Assembly (NCBI RefSeq): GCF_001039355.2
Contig: NW_019775428.1
Coordinates: 84,870-137,369, forward strand
Reading direction: 5' to 3'
From: Lingula anatina
Lineage: Eukaryota; Brachiopoda; Lingulata; Lingulida; Lingulidae
Length of the DNA stretch: 52,500 nucleotides
The notes beneath the pieces were generated by a model. It saw only the letters and a list, made by a program, of their open reading frames with translations. It did no database searches and had not been told where the DNA came from. Below, piece by piece: positions 35,887 through 46,996 of this stretch. The position numbers were made by a program, and so were the translations under genes. How positions within the stretch are numbered: position 1 is the first letter of the stretch; each line of letters begins with the position of its first letter.

Positions 35887-37594
35887 AATTACCAGTTTAA
35901 AACCCCTGCCTTTCAAGTAAAATCTGCTCTCTCTGGACCAGTTTACCTGTCCAGAAATTGTGTAACATTGTATCACTTGGAAGTCTTTTGCTTGGTGTGG
36001 CAGTAGTCACTTGATTAGGAAATAACATATTATTATTAAACATGTATTTATATACATGTACTGTAGGTCTTTATAACGCGAATGATTTAGGTCTTAATAA
36101 AGATCATGAATCATATGTAATTTTGATTAAATTAAATCTGTCACATTTCACACCTCCTTGGGGGAAACCTGTCCTGGGTTCGGCAAAATGAAAATAGAGA
36201 AAGAAAACTTCAAACAGTTTAACAGTGTCTAATGCATTTAGTCCCGTCATGGTTTCTCGCAGCAGGGTAGGTAAGAGTATACTTCCTTGGTACATTCTAC
36301 TCGGCTGTCTGGATGCACTGTCTCCTTTTCCACGTGTCCATGAAATACACAAATGTTCTTTAGTCTGTGTCCAGTATCTGTTTCATCAGCTTGGTCAGAC
36401 TGAATGATGTCAGTTTTCACCCCTATATCTATCATCGTCTTTGTTGACAACTTGGGTGTCTTGTATCCCACTCTGGGGTGAGAGGACCTTGCCGGCAGGC
36501 TACATGCTTCATCCGTATTGTCTTTTTTGGACAACGGCTTGTCCAAAGTAGGGTACCTTGACATGGGGGATTTTTCACAGCGTGTGTGTTTTCTTGCTAT
36601 CATGTGGTTCTTCAGCTCTAGTGGAGTATGGGTAGTCAGCGCATTAAAACCTTTGACTCTCTGTATGTTTTTCTTTTATATGACAAGCCAGGTTGCCAGG
36701 GCTTCTAAATTTTTTCTCGCATTTTCACACTAATTTACTTCCCTCTCGACCATGCTGTTGCTGAGTGAAAGTCAGTGAGCGCCTTCTCTCTATATATAGG
36801 GGATCGATTTGCTTACTAGTAAAGGAACGAAAATGGACACTTGTTGAACACTTTTTGCCTTCGAAGCTGATATGGAGTACTCTTGAGTATAGTAACTAAA
36901 CATGTCTTATAAATCAAAGGTGTCATAGTGTAGTGATAATTGAGCTAAATGAGGGACTAAACTAAGCTTCTGCCAGGAGTTCGAGTCCCACTGTTGCCCA
37001 TTAGTATATTTTTACTGTATATATGATTTCTATTAATCTTGTAGGCTTTTTAATTTGGCGTCCACCTTTTGTCAAATTTTTCTTTTATCGTGGTTGAAAG
37101 TTTCTCTCCTGTTGATGTCCTGTTTTATCCAAGCTTTCAATTTCCTCTTCAGTCTGTCTTAGGACAATCTTCACCTTAGCCTTGGTATTCTTCTGGATTC
37201 TGTATAAGACTGCATTACGTCTTTGAAGCACTTTGAAGGGACCACTCGAAAAGCATTGTAATTTTGGTGATAACCATTTTTTCTTTGTAGAGTGTACAGC
37301 CATATGTCATCCTACTTAAAAGTAACTATAATTTCTAGATTTCAGATCATAATTTCTCTTCAGCCTTTTCTGGCTTCCTTTCAGGTTTTCGTGAGAAAAA
37401 ATATTTACAGTTTCTTCTTGTAGTGTTTCAACATACTTTTTCTTGGAATGAGTAGTTTGATAATGTGAGGTTCCAGTGATCAAATCTATCAGTACGTCAA
37501 CTTCCCTTCCTATCATGAGCAGGGTTGGACTGAATTTGGAACTGTCATGTTCTGCAGATCTGTAGGCCATCATCAATGTTGGTAGATATTTATC

Positions 37595-37855
37595 CTAGTC
37601 AGTATGGTGTTGATTTACAAATTTGCTGAGCATGGCTTCAGTGGTCCTATTCATGCTTTCTACCATCCCATCAGATTGAAGACAGAATGTTGTTGTCATT
37701 ATTTTGGTTATGCCGAGAAGTTGAGCAGTCTCTTCGAATATCTTTGACTTGAAATTTCTTCCTTGGTCACCATGGATTTCTCGTGGTGTCCCAAAGCGAC
37801 AGATGAATTCATTTATCAATTTCTCTGCCAGAGTATTTGCCTCTTGATTTGCCAC
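37595..37855 (-). pseudogene. Gypsy integrase core fragment
   Basis: Open fragment with FGTPREIHGDQG and the later SDGMVESMNR, matching the second and third acidic residues of the DDE integrase. The first Asp region lies upstream at about 37930 in another frame. Inactive. Confidence 0.85.
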
Positions 37856-38469
37856 AGCATGGGCTTCTGTCCATTTTGAAAATTATGTACTTGTTTCCTT
37901 GATTACTTTTTGGGAGTGGTCCTAAAACATCCATAGCATAAATATTGAGTCAGTGGTGCTCTTTTCTCCCTACGAGATTTTCTCGCTTCACAAATTTCAC
38001 ATCTCTGGCACCATATTTTCACATCTGCCTTCATCTTGTACCAATAGAATCGATGTTGAATCCTATCTATAGTCTTGCTGTCAGCTCATTGTGCAAGGCC
38101 TCTAAGACACTTTTTCTTAATGATTTAGGTACCACTAGAACTGTGTGGGAATCAGTCGTATCATGCCAAACCTTGTAAAGGACTCCATTTCACAACTCTT
38201 AATCTTCCCAGTATAAGCAAAATGTCTTCACAGCTGGGCTTTCGGAAGAAATAGCATCCCACTCAGTCTTGTTCTTGGAATGTTCCTTAAATTTGATGAT
38301 CTTTCCTATATCAGGATTGGAAGTCTTTGCTTTCTGAATATCTGCTTTGGTCTATACTGGTAACCATGAGTTGTTTGGCAGTTCTTTCTCCTTGTTTGTA
38401 GTTGAAATGGCATGTATGCTTCTTTGGACAATCAGTCTGTTCTTTGTCATTCTCCGGGCCGAAATCTTC

Positions 38470-38879
38470 CTAACATGGATGTCTTGACAGTGCATCTGCA
38501 CTTTGGTGCTTTTTTCCAGGTCTGTGCTGAATCTCAAAATCATAGGCACCTAACGTGTCTATACAACCTGCCAGTTGGTCCTCGACATCTTTGAGATTGA
38601 AGAGCCATTGCAGCGATCCATGTTCTGCCCTCAAAGTGAATCTTCTTCCACTCAGATAATGTCTGAAGTATTTGACAAAGTAAACCACTGCTAACATCTC
38701 TTTCTAGGTGATACTATAGTATATTTCTTTTCAGCTTTTTGAAGAGTTCTGCCTGCATGCACTACCACTCTTTCATTGTCGTCAATATTCTTTGATAAAA
38801 CAGCCCTTATTCCTATTTCCGAAGCATCTGTGTCCAGTATGAAAGGCTTTGATACATCTGGAAAGCAAGTATGAGCCAC
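38470..38879 (-). pseudogene. Gypsy RNase H fragments
   Basis: Two overlapping open pieces: PFILDTDASEIG with the first RNase H Asp, then LAVVYFVKYFRHYLSGR, HGSLQWL and HRPGKKHQSADALSRH. A frameshift near 38691-38697 separates them. Confidence 0.88.
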
Positions 38880-38926
38880 AGATATTATGTAAGATTGTAA
38901 TTTTTGTTTAAATTAAATCTGTCATA

Positions 38927-41900
38927 TAAATTTCATCAGAACTGTACTATAGTACTAAAACACATACTGTAGGCAAGCTTTAACATACACGGTTTGTCAA
39001 AATAAATGAAACCCATTACTATGATTATGACCTATTAATTTAATGAATCATTTATTTAATGAGTATATTACAAACAAGACAATATATTTGAGAAAATTAC
39101 TAATTCTCATGTTGTTTTGTGAGTATTTATGGCTGACACATTTCTTTACTGTATTTATCCCTCAGATGGTAATGACATGACAAAATCCTTGTGCGTCCTG
39201 GAATATGACCTTTCAGGAGAGTGAGGGAGACAAGAACAATTGACATTTGGCATTTTTTTTGTTTGAGCTTTGATTTGCTACCCTGAGTATTTATATGTTA
39301 ACTTAAGTCTTGAAACTCTCATGACTATTGCCAGTGTGTCTGTGCCATTGAGAACCATTGATCTCTGAAACTCTGGGTGGTCCCTGATTAATTGAGTTAT
39401 GCTGAAGGCACACATGCCATTATGAGTAGTATATATTTCATTTTTTCTCTACTCTCATTCTCAGTATATACGTACTCGTAGTAGATTATAATATATACTG
39501 GTAATAGATTGGACTATATTTTATAGTAATTATGTACTAGTACAAAGCCCAGCACTTTGCCTCAGTGACGCCTGCAGTAAGTATATAAAATGAATAAGTA
39601 AATAAATCTGCTATTGATTGTATGTTTAGGCTTTTCTTTCCTTGCACGTACGTGAGACTGCATTGTATGAATGAAGCAAGGTAAAAAACCTGTCATTTGC
39701 AAGCCAAAGGTTAAGCACCTTCTTTAAAGAGTCTTTTATCAGAGTCACCATAATATTGGATCACCCAGAAATAAGAGAAAGCAGATATGATTATAAGTCA
39801 CAATAAGGTGGCCGTTCTTGGTATTGTCATTGAAACGTCTTATAAGAAGAAGAATAATAGGGCTGTCTGTGGGGAAATCACATGAGACAAAGCAATCAAA
39901 TGAGAGATGATCAAGCAGCAGGAAGATGTCAGTGAAGATAAAAGACTTAATCTGGGTTTGCATTCAGGAGTTTTCCCTAAAGAAATTAAAAGAAGACAGT
40001 TTGCTAAAATGTTAGAAGTGGATATTTGTAGGACGATGAATATGAATAAAAGGTAATTCTATGTCATCAAATATTTTTGATAGATCCTTGGGTGAAATAA
40101 CTATTGTAGATATTTATCGCAGCCACTTGTACAACTGTACTGATACAAAATAACCATTTTCATTATCAAAATCATCTCACAGTTCTTTTAGTCTTTGTAA
40201 ATTGATCCTTTAGGGAAAAATGATAAGGAAGAGTACATCATTTCTGCGCGGAAAGCATGTTTGAATTTCTCAGACAAGATATGATTGGCAGTTTTTAAAA
40301 TTGTTTTAACGCTGTACAAAAATTGTACGAAATGGTAAAAACTTAATGCTTGTCCCAACTGAAAAAAAAAAAGGTTGATTAAAGAAAATGTGAAATATTA
40401 AAGAAAAACTTGCATAAATTTATGTTTGTTTATTTTTCACTTTATATGATCCTGATCAACTCACCTGTATATATACACATACATGTATGCATACAAGTGT
40501 ACATAGACCTTGCATATTTTCCAACCCAAGAGATAGCAGGGATCAATGAAGAGAAACTTGATCAGGATCCATTTCACCACCATACATATGTAAAGGGTCC
40601 ATGTACTAGTAGTCAAACAAAGAGACATACAGCTAAAACTGATGTCTAGAAAACAACCATGTCATGACAATGGTTCCATTAGTCAACTATGTATTTTATT
40701 AGTTCCATGAACCGTGAGTCATGATGATAATTCCATTAATTGACTAGATGTTACAGTAATTGATTAGTACCTTGAATCATTGGTATCTTTGGAGACTTTG
40801 CACAGAAATCAGACACCTGCATTGTTTTTAACTGTTTTTAAAGGACATGAGACAGACGCTCCATTGTGATTTGAAATGGTATTGATTATTTCACCCAAGG
40901 GTCTGTGTTTTCCTGTTGTGTAAAATGAAAAGTTAAAAAAGAAAATGTGATTAGTCTGATTACACCTAGAAAGCTATAATTAAAGATTGTGTACTAGTAG
41001 CCTTTGCACCTTGTGAGACAGATTAATGTCAGAGACAAGACAGAAATCATACCAAATAATTTATGTTTATCTGTCTTAATTACAAGGATGTATTTACTAG
41101 TACGTTGCATGGTCAGGCAAGTTTTATTTATTTATTTCATTTATTTATCCATTTAATACATATTTTTGTAAGAGATATGGCAGATGTCTATTCTTATTCA
41201 AGTTTGGTTTATCTAATTTCCTTCTTCAGTTGACAGTTCCTTTGTTCTTTCTACCTTTCTTAGATATTTTTTCTTTCTTGTCAAAGACACCTATGATATA
41301 ATATTTTCATGATAATTTGATGAAAACATTACATGCTGGCTTTCCTGTGAACCCTACCCACCACTGGCCATTAGGGATTCGGCTTTGATAAAGATAAGCC
41401 CATATTTGATCAGCTTTCAGCCTCTTTTAATGTCCATGTGTTTTGATTTCATTAGTGTTTGCAATCAGAAAGGATTCCCAGACAAGTAAGAATATTTATT
41501 GGCTTTGTTCACCCAGCACGGATGGAGCAGAACTGAACCGATCAGAATGGCCATTGTTGTTGTCAATACTGATTGCAATCGCCCCTGTGTCTGCACAGCT
41601 GTGCAGCGATATTTAACCATTGCTTCTATAGATATATCAGAAACTTTAAAGATTAGGAAAATGCTGACTTAAGTACAGTTATCTCTCTGTTGCAAGTTTG
41701 CCTGATAAGTTTGATTTAGGTTCTGCCTGTCTTAGTTGAAAGTGACTTGTTCTGTGGATATTCTGACAGGTCATCAGATCATTTTCCACACAAATCTGAT
41801 TTCCAGTGTTTATGGAAGCCTTATTAAATCAGAAGATTAGACGGGAGGCGATAAATATGGGTTATTGAATGATTTGCTTGAAAGCCCTTGGCTAGCTGAA

Positions 41901-43314
41901 ACAGAAAGCTTAATGACACAGACAGACCTGAAATTCTGCCACGTTATTGCAAAATTTTAAGATTATTATTTCACAGTTTTTGGATAAAACGGTAGTGCAA
42001 ATCAGACTAAATGTATAAACTCAATTTTTTAATTGAAGACATTTAAAAGTATAAAGTGTAGTAGTGAATTGTTATGCAGGATGTGGGATATAGAGATAGT
42101 TAACATTCCATTGCCATCACCAGTAAATAATTTTAAAATTGGAAACTACAAGAGGGGATTCAGAAAAGCTGACTAACAGATCCTAGGATCAAATATGGCC
42201 AACCCATTTGAATGCTTGTTGCCTAATCTCTGCAGGGAATCTATTCAGTGTCTAATTGGGAATTGAGTCTCCCCGGATCTGGTAGTCCTCTGTTTTGAAT
42301 AAGCCCTAAGAAATGGAGGTAGCATCAAGTGCTCACCTACAGAACACCATTGAGCAAGAAGAGATTGTCGACAGATTTAGTTGCAAACAAGTCTAGATTA
42401 GATCTAGATGAGTGAAACCTTCACCAATATTAAAAAAAAAAAAAAAAAAAAAAATGACTGGTTTTTATGAATATTTATAGTAAGAAAGAGATTATGTTAA
42501 AAACTGTGCAGCTAGACTAGATTCAACATTATCATTTCCCCAGATTGGACATGGCATGTTTAAATTGGATTGCCTAGAGGTCTCCAGAGAGTAAAGTTAA
42601 GTAAACAATAACATTTTGATATCATAGTGATTTTATCTATAGTAATATTCTGGAAGCAAAGAAGCCAAAAAGCTGGCTAGTAAAGAAATTTCTAGCTGTA
42701 TTTGTTTTGAGTTTATTGCCAAAAGGACTTTAAGTTACCTTAAAAGGAGCTGATTGAGAAGTTTCTTTGGAATTGGCTTTTTGATAGACTAATAGTTTCT
42801 TTTTAATTTTTTTTTTTTTTTTTTTTTTTGTATCCAAACTTTTCATCATGACAGTTTAAACTTAATTTTAATAAACACAATCAATTTAATTGTTAAAATG
42901 AAACGAAATCTGTTCACTTTAGTGTAGATTGAGCAGTAGATGGTTGAATTTCTAATATTCCTGTTGTGGTAGAAAATATGCAATAATCTATAGGCAAACT
43001 ATTATCAAATATTACTAAAACTGCAAATAGTTCATGGACAAGAAAATGCAATTTTCATCTCCTTTTCATACAGATTAATTGGAATGATTAATAAAATACA
43101 TTGCATCATTATTGAATTAAGCTAATGTCATTATCTTTAAATTGATTTATCATAATGTGTGTGCAAGTTGAATCATATTCAGTAAAATCAATGTTTGTGT
43201 ACATGCAGTACAATATGCTTAAGTATAATATTGGGTAAACTTTACCCAAGGTTAATGACTGCATATATAAATATATCTATATTATGATAAAGCAGTTTTC
43301 CTTTTTACTTCCAG
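38927..43314. other. Non-coding region upstream of the ABCC gene
   Basis: AT-rich, no gene recognised. A short piece at about 42155-42215 resembles the GATTCAGAA...ATATGGCCAACC element family. It contains a 23-base A-run (42432-42454) and a T-run (42807-42829). The ABCC promoter or 5' UTR exon probably lies here or further upstream but could not be placed. Confidence 0.4.
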
Positions 43315-44014
43315 ATGACTGGCACTGATGAAGTCACGCTGTGAAGCAACGAGTCTTAAGTGAACAATCACAATCAATTTGCACCAAATGGCAGACAATC
43401 CCAAGAACTAACAAGATATCATTCTGATAACTGTATAAGCAACAGAACTTGGTGTTTTCAGCTGTGCGGGGAAAATTTCCAACAGAAATACATTTATCTG
43501 GATAACTGCTGTCAGTGAGTTGACATTTCTTGTTTCTTGGCTGGACTTTGCTGCTGTGAGGAAGATGTTCACAGGATAATTTCTCCGGAGTTATAATTTT
43601 TAAATTGGTAACTTGTGTTTTCTGTAATTCACTATGTCTAAGAGGGAGGAAAATGAGGTATTGACAGCCTCAGATTCCACTGCGGAGGAGGAAGAGGATG
43701 AAGAAGACCATGATCCAAGCAGTACCACAAAACTTGTTCCAAAGCTCTCCAACACTGATGGTACTGCCAATGGAAAACATGAAAAGGAAAGGCCAACCTC
43801 GTTATCTAATGTAAAATATTCTGCTATTGAGAATGAGGAAAGTGGGGCCTAGCTCTAGTCCTATCACTGACACAACTAGTGATGCAAGTCCTACGAAAGA
43901 AAGAACACTTAGCAAGAGTCCAAGTCCAGATGTTGCTAAGAAACCAGAAAGGCAATCCTTACTAGCTAAAGAAGAAGTTTCTTTATTGCCAGATCATTTA
44001 AAAGATGATGTTGA
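43315..44014 (+). CDS. ABCC5-like: ABCC exon 1 (numbering here): 5' UTR and acidic N-terminus, with a frame break
   Basis: 3' splice site TTTTTACTTCCAG ends at 43314, donor GTAAGT at 44015. ATG at 43634 opens an acidic, Ser-rich frame that meets TAG at 43850. The +1 frame takes over (GPSSSPITDTTSD and on to DHLKDDVE) and is the one that splices correctly into the next exon. A GGGG run at 43842-43846 is the obvious place for a one-base insertion, whether sequencing error or variant. Otherwise the in-frame ATG at 43833 would be the start. The 5' UTR has a 10-codon uORF beginning at 43315. Confidence 0.75.
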
Positions 44015-46955
44015 GTAAGTGTGCCTGTTGTAATTATAATGCAGTAATAAAAAAATGCTGGCTTGGGTCACAGAAGGAATAACAAAAGTTGCAAGTAACT
44101 CATTTGTTTCATGGTTTGATTGTAAACTGAAAAATTCTGAATCAGTTTTGCGAAGTATAAGAATTTGACAGTTGTCATTGCACAGTCTGTTATTACATTC
44201 TCCACTGAAGGAGGTTGATCTCATCTGTAATGGTTAGTATGCTTCTGTTTATCAGTGGACAAGATATGTCTAACAGTTTTTGTACAAATGTTGATGAAAT
44301 TTTCATGATAGTTTCATTTAATTTTATCATAATAATTATTTTATAATTTATTTATTTATTTTTGAAGGCATTTAGAGATGGGAGAAATCCCAATAGAGGA
44401 GGGTGTTGCCTATCACTCTCCCCCCAGGAGATATGCACGGGCCATGAAGACTTTTATACCCATAAGACCAAAGCAAAATAGGTGGGACTTCTCATTACAT
44501 ATTAATATCCCTTGTGCTAACTATGTTATATCCAACAGAAACTGCAAATATGAAAATGTTACAATAATAGTAGTGTGAAGATGGCCGTAGATTAATAAAT
44601 AAATAAATATGTATTGATTTATGATTTAAACATTTAGCTTCTTATTATTTTGATTCAGATTGATAAGGACTCTTGATAGATAGTGTCAATACTAAAGTAC
44701 TCAGATACTGAATAATAAGCATTGATTTTGTACTTTTTGAGGATGTTACTAAAATAAAAAAAAAAGATTGATGACAATTTCTCTGAAAATAATAATAAAA
44801 ATAACAATTATAATTATAATAACAATAACTTCATTATATTTTAACACTTAAATTTAATTCACACTGTATGAAGTCCTTAATATTATCATTTATATATATA
44901 TATATTCCAGCTCCAAATCAGTATTCCCTGGTGACAATGCTGGCCTCCTGTCCTTTGTCTCCTACAGCTGGATGACGAGGATCATGTGGAGACTGTATAA
45001 ACAGGGGGAGATGCCAGAACAGATGTGGAGGTGTCCAGAACATTCCAACGCTGATATCAGCATGAGGAGGTAGTCAGAGGGGAGGGGGGGGGGGGTGATT
45101 CTCCAGATTGTGACTTGATAATAATAATAATGTTTAATTTTTGCTTATAATAGTTAAGCAAGTAGTGTTTATTACATCCATCTTTTCAAAATTCCATTCA
45201 GTCTGGAAAAATATTATAATGGTTATTTGAATATTACTGATTGTGTGTCCTTGTCAGTGACTTATTAGTCCCTGAAAATAGCCAGTCTGTGTTATTCGGG
45301 TTTTTACATATGATATTTTCTAATTCTGTTTCACTAGACTAGAGAAGTTATGGCAAGAAGAGTTGAAGAGGAAGGGACCAGAGAAAGCTTCAGTGGGCTG
45401 GGTGTTGTTCAGGTTCATTAAGACCAGGTTTATTGTGGCCACCATCATCTTCATCTTCATGTTGGGCTTCAGTTTCCTGGGGCCTGTAAGTACATTTTTA
45501 TGGATTTTAACCCTCTGTATTCATTAGAAAAGGCATCAAAATAAAGTGAAAGTGATATACAGCACTGAGATAACTTTAAAAAAAAGAATATGAAAGGTTC
45601 TCTGTAGATGCCACCAGCTTACNGTAATACCATTTATTACATGTATATCTGCCAAAGCAGGAGGCATACACTATTTTCATCAGCATTGGTTTTTACGTAG
45701 TGGACAAAATGTCTCAAAACTATCCATGGATTATGATGGCATTTTCACATTGGACATTCAGGAGGAATGATTTAGTTTCATTTTTAACGAAACCTACTAA
45801 AATTTTGAATAATCCTGTCTAGTTTTATATTCATTTCCTATTAAATTTAAATTCATTTCAGATTCTAAGTAGATTAAAATCTTATTTCTACCACTTTTTA
45901 ATCTGATGTCTACAGTTTAAAGTGCTCAATAATGAAGCAAATGGTGGTGCACTTCTTCTCTGGTAAGGACTTGATCATGCATGTTCTGTTCTGCGAGATT
46001 TGGACAGTTGTCAGAATAATGCTTGAAATACTTGTATTTCAGGCATACTTGGTGCGCTCTATTCTGGAGCATGCTCAGTTTGGGGGCAAGGATCTAGGTC
46101 ACGGGTTTGCCCTAGTGGCAGGACTGTTCATCAGTGAACTGGGGCGCTCCATATCATTTGCTGTCATATGGGCCATCAACTACGAGTCAGGTAAGAAAAT
46201 GTAGATGTAGTAGCCAGCAATTTCCAAGGAAATTACTATGAAATCGTTGTGTACCTAGATCAATTTTTTACCCAGATCAGACTTTTTCCTGACTGGCAGT
46301 TCCTTCAAAGCCTCCATACCCCTTTGGCTAGGGGACTGTAATTGTTGTGACATTTGCGTGTCTTGATTTTGCATCGGGTACTCCTGGGTATCTGACATAT
46401 TCTTTTTCTTCAGGTATCAGGGTGCGAGGTGGGGCGTTATCTTTAATATTCAAGAAAATTCTCAGATTAAGAAGTCTCAAAGACAAGTCAGTAGGAGAGG
46501 TATGGCATTTGAATGACATCGATTTTATTGTCTGTTATATGTTACAGTCATCAATTTCTAAATTTGTACTAATATGTGTAAATATTGATATTTTCCTCAA
46601 ATGGATTTGTTTGAGGTACACCAAATCTTTAGTTTTCAACCATGAAATAAGTCGGGCACAACACTCATTAACAAAGTATAAGCTACATCCATTAATCTTT
46701 TTTACTTTGTTTATTACTACTATTAATACTCAAAATGTAAATGTCTGATATTGGTTTTTCTTCCAGCTGGTAAATCTTTGTGCCAATGACGGACAGAGAC
46801 TGTTTGATGCAACAATTCTAGGCGGACTTATTTTGGGTGGACCATTGATCGCCACTGCTGCCATAGTGTACTGTGTGCACCTGATAGGTCCCGCAGCACT
46901 AGTGGGACTTTCTGTGTTCATTCTGTTTTACCCATTCCAAGTAAGCTGTATTTGA

Positions 46956-46996
<41 letters not shown>

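Larger units (their letters stand above)
36138..38926 (-). mobile_element. Degenerate, internally deleted Ty3/gypsy retrotransposon
   Basis: Read on the minus strand: RNase H fragments (38879-38470, one frameshift between them), linker and integrase zinc-binding region with CQRCEIC (about 38080-37980), integrase core with an HGDQG Asp and an SDGMVES Glu (37855-37595), then the integrase C-terminal part (37576-37085). Reading frames are broken by shifts, so no functional polyprotein is possible. Gag, protease and most of reverse transcriptase are absent. A purine-rich tract followed by TGTGACAGATTTAATTTAA at 36145 looks like the start of the 3' LTR. A similar TATGACAGATTTAATTTAA at 38926 looks like the first ~45 bp of a 5' LTR joined straight to RNase H. 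The outer end of the 3' LTR, below 36138, was not located. Confidence 0.82.

Noticed and set aside
36247-36603. 118-codon minus-strand open frame after the gypsy integrase
   Set aside because: No recognisable domain; probably decayed non-coding or accessory sequence of the retrotransposon.
36919-37000. tRNA-like sequence with GGAGTTCGAGTCCCAC box B
   Set aside because: The acceptor stem pairs only with wobble and the T and D stems do not form, so it is not a tRNA gene; at most a degenerate tRNA-derived repeat.
45916-45963. Possible extra ABCC exon between exons 4 and 5
   Set aside because: It has AG and GT borders, but its length would break the phase between two exons that already join in frame.
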